Source of the DNA: Zea mays | Taxonomy: Eukaryota > Streptophyta > Magnoliopsida > Poales > Poaceae | Assembly (NCBI RefSeq): GCF_902167145.1 | Contig: NW_023366926.1 | Span: 124,001-188,000 of the forward strand | Reading direction: 5' to 3' | Length of the DNA stretch: 64,000 bases | Program-made: the position numbers and the translations under genes | Part shown: positions 48,070 through 59,686 of the stretch, in pieces | How positions within the stretch are numbered: position 1 is the first letter of the stretch | How the letters are laid out: each line of letters starts with the position of its first letter | Notes under the pieces: model-generated | Database searches by the model: none | What the model was told of the DNA's origin: nothing | What the model saw: only the letters and a program-made list of their open reading frames with translations

Positions 48070-49205
48070 TGTTAGAAATATAGGCATTTTCCGTACCATT
48101 TTAATTCCATAAATTAACATTATGGTGATGACATATAATACATAATCAAACATAGATAACATGATCTCAAAAATATCCATAACAATATGGATCATGAGAA
48201 CACAAAGCATATGAAGCATGTAAATCATATAAATAAAATAAGTATATAAACATGGTTCATGGATTATTGCGGAACAACTGGAAATAAACAGATAATAATA
48301 TAAACAGGATGACTTATAATACGATAGAACAAAACTACATACGACATATATAATATGCAGAATATAAAACTGTAATGAACTGAATTGATCATACCCTCCC
48401 ATGCGCTCCGAGGATCCTGATCCTTGTCCAACTTCTTTTGTCATCCGATCGAGATGAAGACAGCAAGAACGACAGACGTTGGGCAGTCGCGAAGACGCTC
48501 CCCAAAAACCTAATTGCCGATCCCCCGTGCAAGGTCTCGAACGGCACCGGCTTCGGAGGCACCTGCCCTCTCGCTTCTCTGTGCGCGCAGAGTCACGAGA
48601 TGGAAATACCCTCACTCGGCTGCTGGATTGTGTTCTAAAAGTGTTTTCTCGCGTGTACCGAGTGACAGGGGTGCTCCTCTATTTAACCTCTCGCAGAGGG
48701 AAGCTGAAGGAGAAAGGTCGCCGAGTCACGCCAAGAGTCGGCCAGCTCTAGCCGAGTTATGCCATGAGTCGGCCAGCTCTCGCCGAGTCACGCCATAAGT
48801 CGGCAGCTGAAGGAGAAGGGTCACTCGGCTGGCTGACGAAGAGACAGGGTCACTCGGCAGACGAAGAGATAGGGTCACTCGGCTGACGTACGCGGTTAGT
48901 GAGTGCTAAAAATTAACACATCCACACCACGCCCGCCCGCTCGCCTGCCTGCCTGCCTGCCTGCCTGCCTCGCCACGCCACGCCACGCCACGCCACGCCC
49001 GGCCGGCGGCGGCGGCGGCGCGCGCGCGCGCGTGTGGCACGCCCCTGTCCATTTCTTGACTTCTCAAGTTAAGTGGAATAAATCCCACCATATAAGTCAA
49101 GGCAAAAGACCCTTGGACTTCCAATGTGGTACTATTGGTATTCTCCACCATTACACACCATAGAGCTTATTCAATAAATGGGCCAAGCCCATAAAAGATC
49201 CAACA
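48070..49205 (-). repeat. 3' LTR of the copia element
   Basis: This 1136-bp LTR has repeated CCGAGTCACGCC/AGTCGGCCAGCTC words (48720-48890). It also has a simple-repeat tract (48940-49035, CCTG and CCACG units, then GGC/CG) that is longer than in the other LTR. Open frames in it are chance. Confidence 0.92.
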
Positions 49206-49220
49206 ATCCCCACCAAACTC
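49206..49220 (-). other. Polypurine tract of the copia element
   Basis: The minus strand reads GAGTTTGGTGGGGAT immediately before the LTR start TGTTGGATC. Confidence 0.7.
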
Positions 49221-49745
49221 TAGGGTTTGTAATGATGAAGTATCAGAATCACAATCCTTTGATATACCAGTGTTTCGATGGAGACTGTTAAGTTGAACAT
49301 CCATCTAGAATAAGAGTTTCACTTATTCACAACTGAACAATGGACTATGCCTTGAATTGACAGTTTTGTGCGAAATAAGATTCACTCAAATCCTTTGCTG
49401 ATACTAGGCTGCAGAAGGGTATTCCCGCTGTTTAGAAGCATATAAGTCACACTTCAGTGCCTTTCATGAGTATTTAGGGATTACCCAAATCTCATAGACT
49501 GTGACTAGCAGTCTGACTCATATAGGTGTATTCCTCAGAAGATGTTCTGTAGGACAACATCTCACCTTTATAAGACTCTTGGAATACATTAAGGTAAAAA
49601 CCATCCTGCCTTACAGATAGGAAAGATGTGCATCAGAAATGAGTTAAAGAAGGGATCTTTCCTCACAATCTACTCCTAGCTTGTTTCTCCACTCTACTTC
49701 ACGGGATCTCCGATCACATAGAGCAGGTTACCACTAGAGTAGATC
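49221..49745 (-). other. Copia 3' untranslated region
   Basis: About 525 bp between the pol stop and the polypurine tract. No coding sequence or repeat seen. Confidence 0.6.
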
Positions 49746-52361
49746 TCACATGGGTCTCATACCCATTTCCCTCGATGCACTTTCTATCACATTGCGTGAT
49801 AGACCCTTAGTAAATTGATCTGCCAGATTATTTGATGTGTGGACATAATCCACAGTTATAACTCCGGAGTTTTTCAACTTTTTGACAGATTTCAATCTCC
49901 TCTTAACATGCCTTGTAGACTTCATGTTATTCCTAGAACTGTTAACCTTTGTAATCACCGTTTGGTTGTCACAGTTCATGGAAATAGCCGGTATCGATTT
50001 TTCAACTACCGGTAAGTCCAATAGGAAATCACGAAGCCACTCGGCCTCAGCCCCAGCAGTGTCTAATGCTGCGAGTTCTGCTTCCATTGTAGACTTCGTT
50101 AAGATAGTCTGCTTGCAAGACTTCCAGGAAACAGCGCCACCTCCAAACAGAAACACATATCCGCTTGTGGCATAAAGCTCATCAGCATCAGAAATCCAGT
50201 TGGCATCACAATAGCCTTCCAGCACTTTTGGGTTTCCGGTATAATGAATACCGTATGTCATAGTACCTTTCAAATACCGCAACACTCTCTCAAGAGCACG
50301 CCAGTGATCATCTCCTGGTTTCGACACAAACCGACTTAGCTTACTCACAGCATAAGAGATGTCTGGCCTTGTTGCACTTGCAAGGTACATGAGTGAGCCA
50401 ATGATCTGGGAGTATGTCAATTGATCCCTTGCTATTCTCCGATTCTTTCTTAATAGCACACTGGGGTCATAAGGTGTTGGAGCAGGATCACAGTCACTAA
50501 AACCAAAGCGACTCAATACCTTTTCCACATAATGGGATTGTAACAAAGTTACCCCACCATCAGCTTCTCTAACAAGCTTGATGTTTAGAATGACATCAGC
50601 TTCTCCCAAATCTTTCATCTCGAAATTGCTCGATAGAAGATTTTTAACTTCCTCAATCACATTGAGATTTGATCCAAAGATCAAAATGTCATCAACATAA
50701 AGGCACAGCATAACAGACTCACCCCCACCATACCGATAGTATACACACGTGTCAGATTCATTTACAACAAAGCCAGCTGCTGTAAGAGTATTATCAAATT
50801 TTTCATGCCATTGCTTAGGTGCTTGTTTTAGGCCATACAGTGATTTTATCAACCTGCACACCTTGTTCTCTTGACCATCCGCTATAAACCCTTCTGGCTG
50901 ATCCATATAGATCTCCTCATCCAACTCTCCATTTAGGAAAGCTGTCTTAACATCCATCTGATGAATGATAAGACCATAAGAGGCTGCCACGGCTATTAAT
51001 GTGCGAATTGTAGTCAATCGAGCCACTGGTGAGTAGGTATCAAAGAAATCTTCACCCTCCTTTTGGGTATATCCTTTGGCCACAAGCCTTGCCTTGTACC
51101 TCTCGATTGTACCATCAGGCCTAAGCTTTTTCTTGAAGATCCATTTGCAACCTATAGGTTGACAACCATAAGGACGGTCAACGACCTCCCAAGTTCCATT
51201 AGACATAATAGATTCCATCTCACTCCTTACTGCTTCCTTCCATAAGTCAGCATCAGGAGAGGAATATGCCTCACTAATGGTAGTTGGTGTGTCTTCCACA
51301 AGGTACACTATAAAGTCATTACCAAAGGATTTTGCAACCCTCTGTCTCTTGCTCTTTCGAGTGACTATAGTGTCATCCTCCTCAGGGATGTGCACGTGAG
51401 AATCCTCAGCATGATCTATAGGAATCGACAGTTCGTGCTCATGGGGAATTATAGTCTCATGACTTGTATCACTAGGTGTATTCTTCATAGGAAATTCATT
51501 CTCAAAAAATGTTGCGTCTCTTGATTCCATGATAGTATCAACATACGTATCAGGCACATCAGATTTTATAATTAAGAACCTATACCCAGTGCTGTGAAAA
51601 AAGTACCCAAGGAATATACAGTCAACAGTTTTAGGTCCAAGTTTACGCTTTTTGTTGATTGGCACATTCACTTTAGCCAAGCAACCCCAAGTGCGCAAAT
51701 ATGAGAGATTTAATCTTCTCTTTTCCCATTCCTCAAATGGAGTGATCTCTTTGTTCTTTGTTGGAACTCTATTCAGGACATGACATGCTGTCAAAATCGC
51801 CTCACCCCACCATGCCTTGGATAATCCCGCTGTACTCAACATGGCATTCACCAAATCTGTTAGAGTGCGGTTTTTCCTTTCAGCAATCCCATTGGATTGT
51901 GGTGAGAATGGCGGTGTCCTCTCATGAATAATACCATGTTCCACGCAGAACTCATCGAACACATTAGAGAAATATTCTCCACCTCGATCAGACCTTAACC
52001 GTTTTATTTTCCTCTCAAGTTGGTTCTCAACTTCAGCTTTATAGGCCTTAAAATAATTGAACGCTTCATCTTTTGTTTTTAAGAGATACACATAACAAAA
52101 TCTAGTGGAGTCATCTATAAAAGTGAGAAAGTATCTTTTACCACCTTTGGTCAAAATTCCATTCATCTCGCATAGATCAGAATGAACAAGTTCTAGAGGT
52201 GCCAAACTCCTCGCCTCAGCAGCCTTGTGAGGCTTGCGGGGTTGTTTTGATTCAACACACACATGGCACTTAGACTTTTTGACCAAGTTAAATTTAGGAA
52301 TTAAATTTATATTTGCTAACCGCATAAGACAGCCAAAGCTTGCATGACAAAAACGTGAATG
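49746..52361 (-). pseudogene. pol: Copia pol: integrase, reverse transcriptase, RNase H (downstream of one nonsense codon)
   Basis: The frame continues from the gag/protease frame after a single TAG at 52364-52362, where the family has a tryptophan codon (the next residues are HSRFCH). A pre-integrase H/C motif comes first. The integrase catalytic D, D and E follow ([22 protein letters not shown]). RT has YVDD at 50700-50689. RNase H (about 50190-49990) has CDANW and [11 protein letters not shown]. The order integrase before RT defines Ty1/copia. The rest, about 870 codons, is open to the stop at 49746, so it failed only recently. Read-through of TAG could restore some product, but this is speculation. 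Confidence 0.88.
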
Positions 52362-53687
52362 CTATAAATCTGACTCATCAGAAAAATGAACAGAATTCAC
52401 CAGTTTATTACACACATCATGCAGTGATAAGCGGAACAACCCTCCGCAGTCATATCCTTTACCAACAAAAGTACCATGTTTCGACACAACACATTTATTT
52501 GACTCAAGAACAACTTTGTATCCATCTCGACATAGCATAGAAGCGCTAACGAGATTCTTCTTGATAGAGGGCACATGCTGCACGCTCTTCAATGGCACCG
52601 TCTTTCCCGAAGTAAACTTCAGAATGACCGTACCAACACCAAGAACATGAGCACGCGACCCATTACCCATCAACAAGGCGCCAGACCTCCCGACCTGGTA
52701 GGAAGTGAACATAGAGGCATCAGCACACACATGAATGTTTGCACCACTGTCCATCCACCACTCAGGTGAATTACAGACTGAAAGAACAAATGGTAAAGAA
52801 TTACCATACCCAGATGTTCCTCCTTCAGTTTCAGTGGTTACAACATTAGCTGATTTCTTGTCTTGAGTGAACTTGCGATCAGGGCACTCTCTTGCCCAAT
52901 GTTGATCACTGCCACAGACAAAACATCCTCCCTTTCCCTTGTTATTGTTGTTCTTCTTTTTAAATTGTGCTGTATGAACAGGTTTATTTGCGTTCTCTGG
53001 TTTGTTCTGGTTTTTCTTCTTGTTAAACTTGCGGAAGTTTCTCTTCTGCACCACATTAGAAGTAGAGGTCTCAACACCTTTTCCACTGTCCTTTGTTCTA
53101 GCCCTTTCCTCAACATCAAGAGTACCAATGAGCTCTTCCACATTGAACTCTTGTCTCTTATGTTTGAGAGAGGTAGCAAAGTCCTTCCAAGAAGGTGGTA
53201 ACTTGGCAATTATACCGCCAGCCACAAACTTGTCAGGCAAAGGACAAGGAAAAAGTTCGAGTTCCTTAGCTAGTGCCTGAAACTCATGAGCCTGTTCCAC
53301 TACAGATCGGTTCTCAACCATCTTGTAGTCATACAGCTGCTCCATGAGATACAGCTCGCTACCAGCGTCAGTTACTCCAAACTTTCCGACAAGTGCATCC
53401 CACAGCTCTTTCCCTGTGGGAAGGATGATATAGCTTTTCTGGAATTTTGTATCCAGTGCGCTAATTACTGCTCCTCGAAAGAGGTTGTCTTCAGCCTTAA
53501 ACTTAGCCTCATCCTCAGGAGGTAAGTTGGCAGGCTTGCCCTCAGCGGCATGAAAACAAGACATTGCAGTTAGCCACAATTCCATTTTAGCTTTCCATAT
53601 CAAGAAGTTTTTACCGTCAAAAGGATCAGGCTTTAGCACAGTAGCAAAACCTCTGACAGAAAAATGCCTAACATTAGGTTTTTGGAT
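52362..53687 (-). pseudogene. gag: Copia gag and protease, lacking a clear start and ended by a nonsense codon
   Basis: From the LTR edge the minus strand is open through a UBN2/copia gag core (starts near VLKPDPFDGKNF, about 53640). A zinc knuckle CFVCGSDQHWAREC lies near 52927-52884. The protease active site WWMDSGA is at about 52761-52741. The open frame runs back into the 5' LTR, and there is no ATG just before the gag core. Together with the missing leader, this suggests that the normal start was lost. TAG at 52364-52362 ends the frame. Confidence 0.85.
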
Positions 53688-54805
53688 TGTTAGAAATATA
53701 GGCATTTTCCGTACCATTTTAATTCCATAAATTAACATTATGGTGATGACATATAATACATAATCAAACATAGATAACATGATCTCAAAAATATCCATAA
53801 CAATATGGATCATGAGAACACAAAGCATATGAAGCATGTAAATCATATAAATAAAATAAGTATATAAACATGGTTCATGGATTATTGCGGAACAACTGGA
53901 AATAAACAGATAATAATATAAACAGGATGACTTATAATACGATAGAACAAAACTACATACGACATATATAATATGCAGAATATAAAACTGTAATGAACTG
54001 AATTGATCATACCCTCCCATGCGCTCCGAGGATCCTGATCCTTGTCCAACTTCTTTTGTCATCCGATCGAGATGAAGACAGCAAGAACGACAGACGTTGG
54101 GCAGTCGCGAAGACGCTCCCCAAAAACCTAATTGCCGATCCCCCGTGCAAGGTCTCAAACGGCACCGGTTTCGGAGGCACCTGCCCTCTCGCTTCTCTGT
54201 GCGCGTAGAGTCACGAGATGGAAATACCCTCACTCGGCTGCTGGATTGTGTTCTGAAAGTGTTTTCTCGCGTGTACCGAGTGACAGGGGTGCTCCTCTAT
54301 TTAACCTCTCGCAGAGGGAAGCTGAAGGAGAAAGGTCGCCGAGTCACGCCAAGAGTCGGCCAGCTCTAGCCGAGTTATGCCATGAGTCGGCCAGCTCTCG
54401 CCGAGTCACGCCATAAGTCGGCAGCTGAAGGAGAAGGGTCACTCGGCTGGCTGACGAAGAGACAGGGTCACTCGGCAGACGAAGAGACAGGGTCACTCGG
54501 CTGACGTACGCGGTTAGTGAGTGCTAAAAATTAACACATCCACACCACGCCCGCTCGCCTGCCTGCCACGCCACGCCACGCCACGCCCGGCCCGGCCCGG
54601 CCGGCGGCGGCGGCGGCGCGCGCGCGCGCGCGTGTGGCACGCCCCTGTCCATTTCTTGACTTCTCAAGTTAAGTGGAATAAATCCCACCATATAAGTCAA
54701 GGCAAAAGACCCTTGGACTTCCAATGTGGTACTATTGGTATTCTCCACCATTACACACCATAGAGTTTATTCAATAAATGGGCCAAGCCCATAAAAGATC
54801 CAACA
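53688..54805 (-). repeat. 5' LTR of the copia element
   Basis: This 1118-bp LTR joins gag directly on its inner side: TTTCTAACA, then ATCCAAAAACC. No TGGTATCAGAGC-like site is present in the expected place. Confidence 0.92.
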
Positions 54806-54810
54806 GCCTG

Positions 54811-55762
54811 CTCCTTGTCGTCCGCACTTCCCTGGCCGACGCCGACGTCTAACCCCATGGCTGTGTGTTCCCGACCGGTGCGCCTGCTGTTGCTGCTGTG
54901 CAACACCCAGCTAGCCGAGCTGCCAGCAGCCCCGCGTGTTGTCCCTCGTAGCCCCGCGCTGCGCAAGCAGCTCAACAGCCAAGCCCCACGCGCAGGTTCC
55001 CCCCTAATGCGCGTTCCGTCCCCCATGGTCAATCCCGTGCATGCGTCCATGTTTGGAGAGGGAACCGCTCCGTCGTTGACTTGTTTCCGGGAAGAAGAAG
55101 CTAGCCACATGTGATCCTAAGCTTGGGATCTTCTATGGCTGTGTTTCGTGTGACCATATGTGTGGCCAGCCTCTAGCCAATAATAATTAGCCACGTTGCT
55201 TAAAATCCGTGAAGTACTAAATAATTAATATATGTTGCGTTATAAATCTGATTCCCTTCGTTCAATTTACATTAGCTTCATAATAACGTCACCGGTGAGT
55301 TAATAATATTATTTTATCGTGACGCGTGTTTTAACTAATTAATTGTTTGTTTATTTATCTGATGGCTATTAAAGTAGTGATCTAATTAAAAATAATGTAT
55401 AGTTTTAATTTGCGCAAGTGTAAATGGACGTTAACATGATTTATGTCAACTTAAATGTTTATATTTGTTTAACATGTGTTCATTCTAAACACGACATCTG
55501 TTAATGATTTCCCGTTTGTCGTGTTGTTCGCGCACGTCGTCGCCTCGCTGTAGCGTTTGCGAGTTCGCGTCTTGCACTGTAGCCCGCGTACTACCTGTGA
55601 GTTGTCGAGCGGACCGCTCGTGCTATCCTCATGTGTCGTTGTTGCTGTTCACATGCGGTTTGCGCACGCTGTCGTGTGCCACATCGTTTAAATTCCGCGA
55701 ACCATTAAATATCCAATATATTTGTGTTGAAAATCCGTTTCGACTTATTTCTTTTGTGTTAG
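54811..55762 (+). repeat. LTR A3, fifth segment
   Basis: Continues LTR A3 after copia. Near 55511-55680 it carries the TTCGCGCACGTCGTCG block also found in A2 at 19473. It is then cut by the right-hand cinful-like element; the target is GTTAG (55758-55762). Confidence 0.7.
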
Positions 55763-56345
55763 TGTTGGGGACTTGTTCTCAAATGCTATGAGTCAAGAAC
55801 AAGGCAACATAAAGTGTTAAATGTTAATGCCCTTCGTCCAACGAAGCATTATTCCTTTGGGGATTAATGGTCTTTGGACGAAGGTTGATTACAGTTCAAT
55901 TATGAAGACTAAATCTTCGTAATTGTATTTAAATAGATCGTATAAATAACATAAAACACAGAGTATCGAAGGTAAACGAATCATAATGAACCACATTATG
56001 AATATTCATTATATTTATTCATTGAACACAATTATACCTTTGCCTTGGCAAAGACTGGTTCCCAAATGATGCGATCGCCAATACTAGAGTGCGTGAACAG
56101 TAACGGAATTCTGTTCACTATTTATAGGCACAGGACGCAGCCTGTGAGGAATTACAAATACGCCCCTTATAAAAGCTTACAACATTGACTCAGACCTTTA
56201 TGGACTAAAAGGTCATTCTATCTTTAAGTCGGTTTGTAATACCGAAGCTTCACAAAGAGGAACCTTCGGCTATCTTATACAAACAGCTTCAGCCGAGAAC
56301 CACTTCTTCCTATAAGACCTTCGGCGACGAAGCATAGACCCAACA
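55763..56345 (-). repeat. 3' LTR of the right cinful-like element
   Basis: 583 bp. On the plus strand it starts TGTTGGGGACTTGTTCTCAA and ends GACCCAACA. A minus-strand TATAAATAG is at 56118-56126. Confidence 0.9.
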
Positions 56346-56358
56346 GTAGCCCCTTTCG
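56346..56358 (-). other. Polypurine tract of the right cinful-like element
   Basis: The minus strand reads CGAAAGGGGCTAC adjacent to the LTR, as in the left element and zeon. Confidence 0.7.
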
Positions 56359-56604
56359 CGGTGCTAGATCGTTTTTCGTAACGAGCTTGACCCGTGAAAA
56401 AAGTCTCTTAAGCTTCGGAGCGCCGAAGGTCTTAAAAAACACCTTCCCTTAGCTCGTTGTCGAGAAACGATTTGATCTCCCAGCGTGTAGCGGCCCCACC
56501 TTGCAGAGTTACTGTTCAGTCTCTGCGGTCCACCACGCAGCGAGTGCGAGCGGGTGTCCGCCTGGTGTAAAAATTCTGGCGCTTCGCCTTCTTACCTGCA
56601 GCAC

Positions 56605-56612
56605 TATATAAA
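56605..56612 (+). promoter_or_regulatory. TATA box of the antisense gene
   Basis: CACTATATAAACAGACGAG lies 175 bp before the ATG at 56780. The same word in the same context precedes the antisense ATG in the left element (2552-2560, minus strand). It lies outside the LTR, so it would be an internal, antisense promoter. Confidence 0.65.
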
Positions 56613-56779
56613 CAGACGAGTAGGTGTGAAGTTACCACAGCATTCATTGCTATTTGTACTGTTTTGCTGCCAAAATTTTTAACCGTCACCGAAGCTTGTC
56701 TGTCAGAGTCGAACGAAGCTCCAGTTTGAAACCTGCTTCGGAGGAAGAAAGTATTAACGTTCCGCGAGTTCATAATTGA

Positions 56780-59686
56780 ATGGCCAGAGTGCGTTCTACT
56801 GCCAGGGTTGAGCGTGAGGGGGACGAAACTGAAGCTTCGGAGACTGTTCCCATCTCCGAAGCTATGCAACGATCCGGGCTAGTGACCTCGGAAAAGATCC
56901 CTCATGATGATGTAGAACAAGCAGAACAAGCAATCGCTGAAGCAGAAGAAGAAGATATTGAGGAAACTGATTCTGAAGATGATTATCGCATTGCCATGCC
57001 AAGCAAGCCCAGCCACTTGGACTTCGGGAAATCTACTGTTTCGAAGGCTGATCTGTCCAAGATGGTAAAGTCAGGCTTTTTTACTGAAAATCAGAAGAAG
57101 CTATTACGCTTCGGAGGAGAAGAAACTACCCCAAAACCAGAGAAAGATGAAATTGTTATTTTCAAGAGCTTTTTAAAAGCTGGATTAAGATTCCCCCTAC
57201 ATGGGATCATTGCAGAGGTGCTGAAGAGGTTCGGTATCTATTTTCATCAGCTGACCCCTAACGCTATCGTTAGGCTTATTGTTTATATCTGGGCAATCCG
57301 AAGCCAAGCAGTGGAACCATTTGCGGACAGCTTCTGCCGGGTTCACGAGTTGCATTATCAAACAAAGGCTAGAAAAGATGGATTGCACGATAATTTTGGT
57401 TGCTATAACTTCGCCTATCGAAAAACTACAAAGTTTCCTGTAATTAGCTACCGAAGCAAGTGGGCAGCAGGCTGGAAATCAGAGTGGTTCTATGTCAAGA
57501 TTAATGACGACAAGGAAAAGCTTGTGCAAAGCCCGCTGGAACTAATCTTCGGAGAAACCCGACCTCGCTGCGACATGACACCCGAAGGTCCAACACAACA
57601 AGCAATGAGTGAATTCAGAATTATTGCAGAGCATATCAGCACAAGGGACCTTGTTCAAGAGTTTTTAGCTTTCAAAGTTTTTCCCAGTTTGAAAGAATGG
57701 GAAATGCCGAAGCTACAGGGGGAAAAGAGAGAAGGTGAACTTGTACGTTTACCTTACTATTTCAAGTTTAAAAAGTACTTTAAAACACCTTGTCAAGAGT
57801 GGCTAGATACAATTGAAGCAATGTGCAATGAAATTCTTGGCAATTATTCCAAAAAGGAAGATCAATTGATGACCGCCGCCTTCGGCACCCGTCCGAAGCG
57901 AAGGCTAAATCGAGTGCTGGATGCCTTGGGCTTTGATTATCCTGATTATGAAAATCTGAACAAAGGTGCTGGGGGCCAAAAAAGAAAAAGGATAACTGAG
58001 GCCATAAGTGAAGAAAAAGAACCATTAAAGAAGAAAATTCCGAAGAAGAGGAAAACTTCTTCTCCGAAGCACCAAATATCCGAAGCAGAAGAAACCCCCG
58101 CATCACCTTCTGCTGCTGTCGTTGAGGAAATTCTGAAGGTAATGACTGAAACCTTACCTGCGAAGCTAAGTCCACTGGACCCTCAACTGACAAAGTTTTT
58201 TCAGAAGGACAAGGAGCCCGAAAAATCGAAGAAGACAATCAAGGCAAAGAAACAAAGAATTATCACTGTGACAGAAGTAATTGACAAGACACCGCCAAGA
58301 GCTTCGGTCCAGAAAACACCAGCGGCTGCAGAGAAGACAGATATTGAAATTGCACCTTTGGAGGTCGCAGCTGCCGAAGTTGCCTCAGCTGAAGATTTGA
58401 ACCTGGAGAGCACAATTGAACATATTGACCAACTACTGCTAGACATGGCTGCAGAAGAGGCTACTACCGCCGCCGAAGAGGCCGTAACCGCAGCTTCGGG
58501 AAAAGGAAAAGAAATTGCTGACGAAGCTTTAGAAAACGAAGCCTTCATGTTCCAGAATTTAGTTGGAGAACAACTATCAAAAGCTGAAATAGAAGAGCTT
58601 AGAGAGTATGCCAAATCCTGTGGATACAAACCTGGGGCACTCCTCTTCGGAGGCGTTGACGACGAAAAATTAGATTGCATTCGAGATCAAACTGGGGCCA
58701 AAATTATCGGTACTCTGTCAAAGAGTATCGGCTTCCCGAAGCTGGAAACAGACATCAGCCGCTACCGACGACAACATGTCGTTGGTAGTTTATTTTATTC
58801 CAACTTCAAGGTGATACTTGTCCCTTAACTCTATTGTTTCTAAGAATAAAAACATGTCTGACGAAGGTTATTTTCGTGCAGAGCATGCTGTTGAGCAAAG
58901 CCTTGCAAATGCAGCAAGATCTTGAAGATAAGAAGCACGAAGTTATAATTGAAAATTTGGAAAGCAGAATAAAGGAGCAATCGGATGTTATTGAGAAAAA
59001 GAACTTTGAGCTCCAGGCAACCGAAGGTTCATTGGCGGAAGCTGAAGCAAAAATAACAGAACTAAACACGAAGCTTCTCCGCCAGTCTGAACAGTTCGAA
59101 CGAGAAAAGCTAGAGCTTAATGCAAAACTTGAAGCCGAAGCTCAAGAAAATTCAGATTTGAGAAAACTATTGACAGGCCTTCGAGAAAAATGTCTAGAAT
59201 TTAGCAATAAATGCATTCAACGCTTAAGAAAGATTTTTTACTCAGTTGGAGCCAGTAGTGAAAAATTCACCCCCTCAGCTGAAGATCTACCAAAAACCTT
59301 CGAACATATTGAGGGGGAGATTGACGAGCTCGACGAAGTCATAGCTGGGCATGGTGACTTTTGTGCCTGGGTGGCTTCTCGAGGCACTGCTGCAGCTTTC
59401 CTGAAGGCTGGCTGCGATCATGCAAAGATTGTCAATAGGCCAAATTTCACCTTATCACCATCAATCCTGGATGATATTCCTGATCTCGCCCGGAGTATCT
59501 CGAATAGATTTGTAAAAATGATATGGACAAAAGGTGGGCGGGAAAAGGCTGGAGACGAAGCTCGTAGCCACCTTGAACCAGTAAGAAACCATACCTTATG
59601 CTTACCTTTTCCTGAAAGCTCGATTTTGACTTACAACGACCTTAATCATATAGGATGACGAAGCCGAAGCCGATGATCAAAAATGA
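56780..59686 (+). CDS. Intron-containing antisense gene of the cinful-like element
   Basis: Exons are 56780-58810, 58882-59580 and 59654-59686. Both introns (71 and 73 bp) are GT-AG and in phase 0 (AAG|GTGATA...GTGCAG; CCA|GTAAGAA...ATATAG). The joined frame gives about 920 residues. An acidic N-terminus (1-70) comes first. Then follows a region (about 100-330, with FKSFLKAGLRFPLH) like the Pfam plant 'putative gypsy type transposon' family. A basic, NLS-like segment (near 400-430, KKKIPKKRK) and Ala/Glu-rich stretches come next, then a coiled coil (about 685-790) and a conserved tail domain. No stop breaks it. The left copy keeps the TATA box and the first intron. It reads opposite to gag-pol, so it must be a separate transcript. 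The function is unknown: DNA/RNA binding or regulation of sense RNA are possibilities. Confidence 0.8.

Larger units (their letters stand above)
48070..54805 (-). mobile_element. Ty1/copia retrotransposon, TSD GCCTG
   Basis: This is flanked by GCCTG at 48065-48069 and 54806-54810. The LTRs are 48070-49205 and 53688-54805, starting TGTTGGATC and ending TTTCTAACA on the minus strand. About six substitutions separate them outside a length-variable simple repeat, so it is young. The internal 4482 bp encode gag, protease, integrase, RT and RNase H in the copia order. Two oddities: one nonsense codon (52362-52364), and no leader or recognisable primer site between the 5' LTR and gag. Confidence 0.93.
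3595..55762 (+). mobile_element. Tandem array of non-coding Tekay-like LTR element (three LTRs, two internals)
   Basis: LTR copies starting TGTAACACCCTGAATTTGGG occur at 3595 (A1), 17951 (A2) and 24329 (A3). A1 and A2 end GTGTGACA (14997, 21419) and each is followed by a tRNA-iMet-type primer site. The two internal regions (2953 and 2909 bp) are homologous, carry no gag or pol, and each ends in a hairpin plus purine tract before the next LTR. LTR-internal-LTR-internal-LTR is the product of unequal recombination between element copies. With LTRs of about 3.5 kb and no coding capacity it fits a LARD-type non-autonomous element, perhaps moved by a Tekay/Del-clade partner. A3 is interrupted many times and its end lies beyond the window. 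Confidence 0.8.

Noticed and set aside
47481..48112. Long overlapping plus-strand open frames of 180-200 codons
   Set aside because: GC-rich LTR A3 sequence; one frame crosses the copia insertion point, so it cannot be an old gene. No domain seen.
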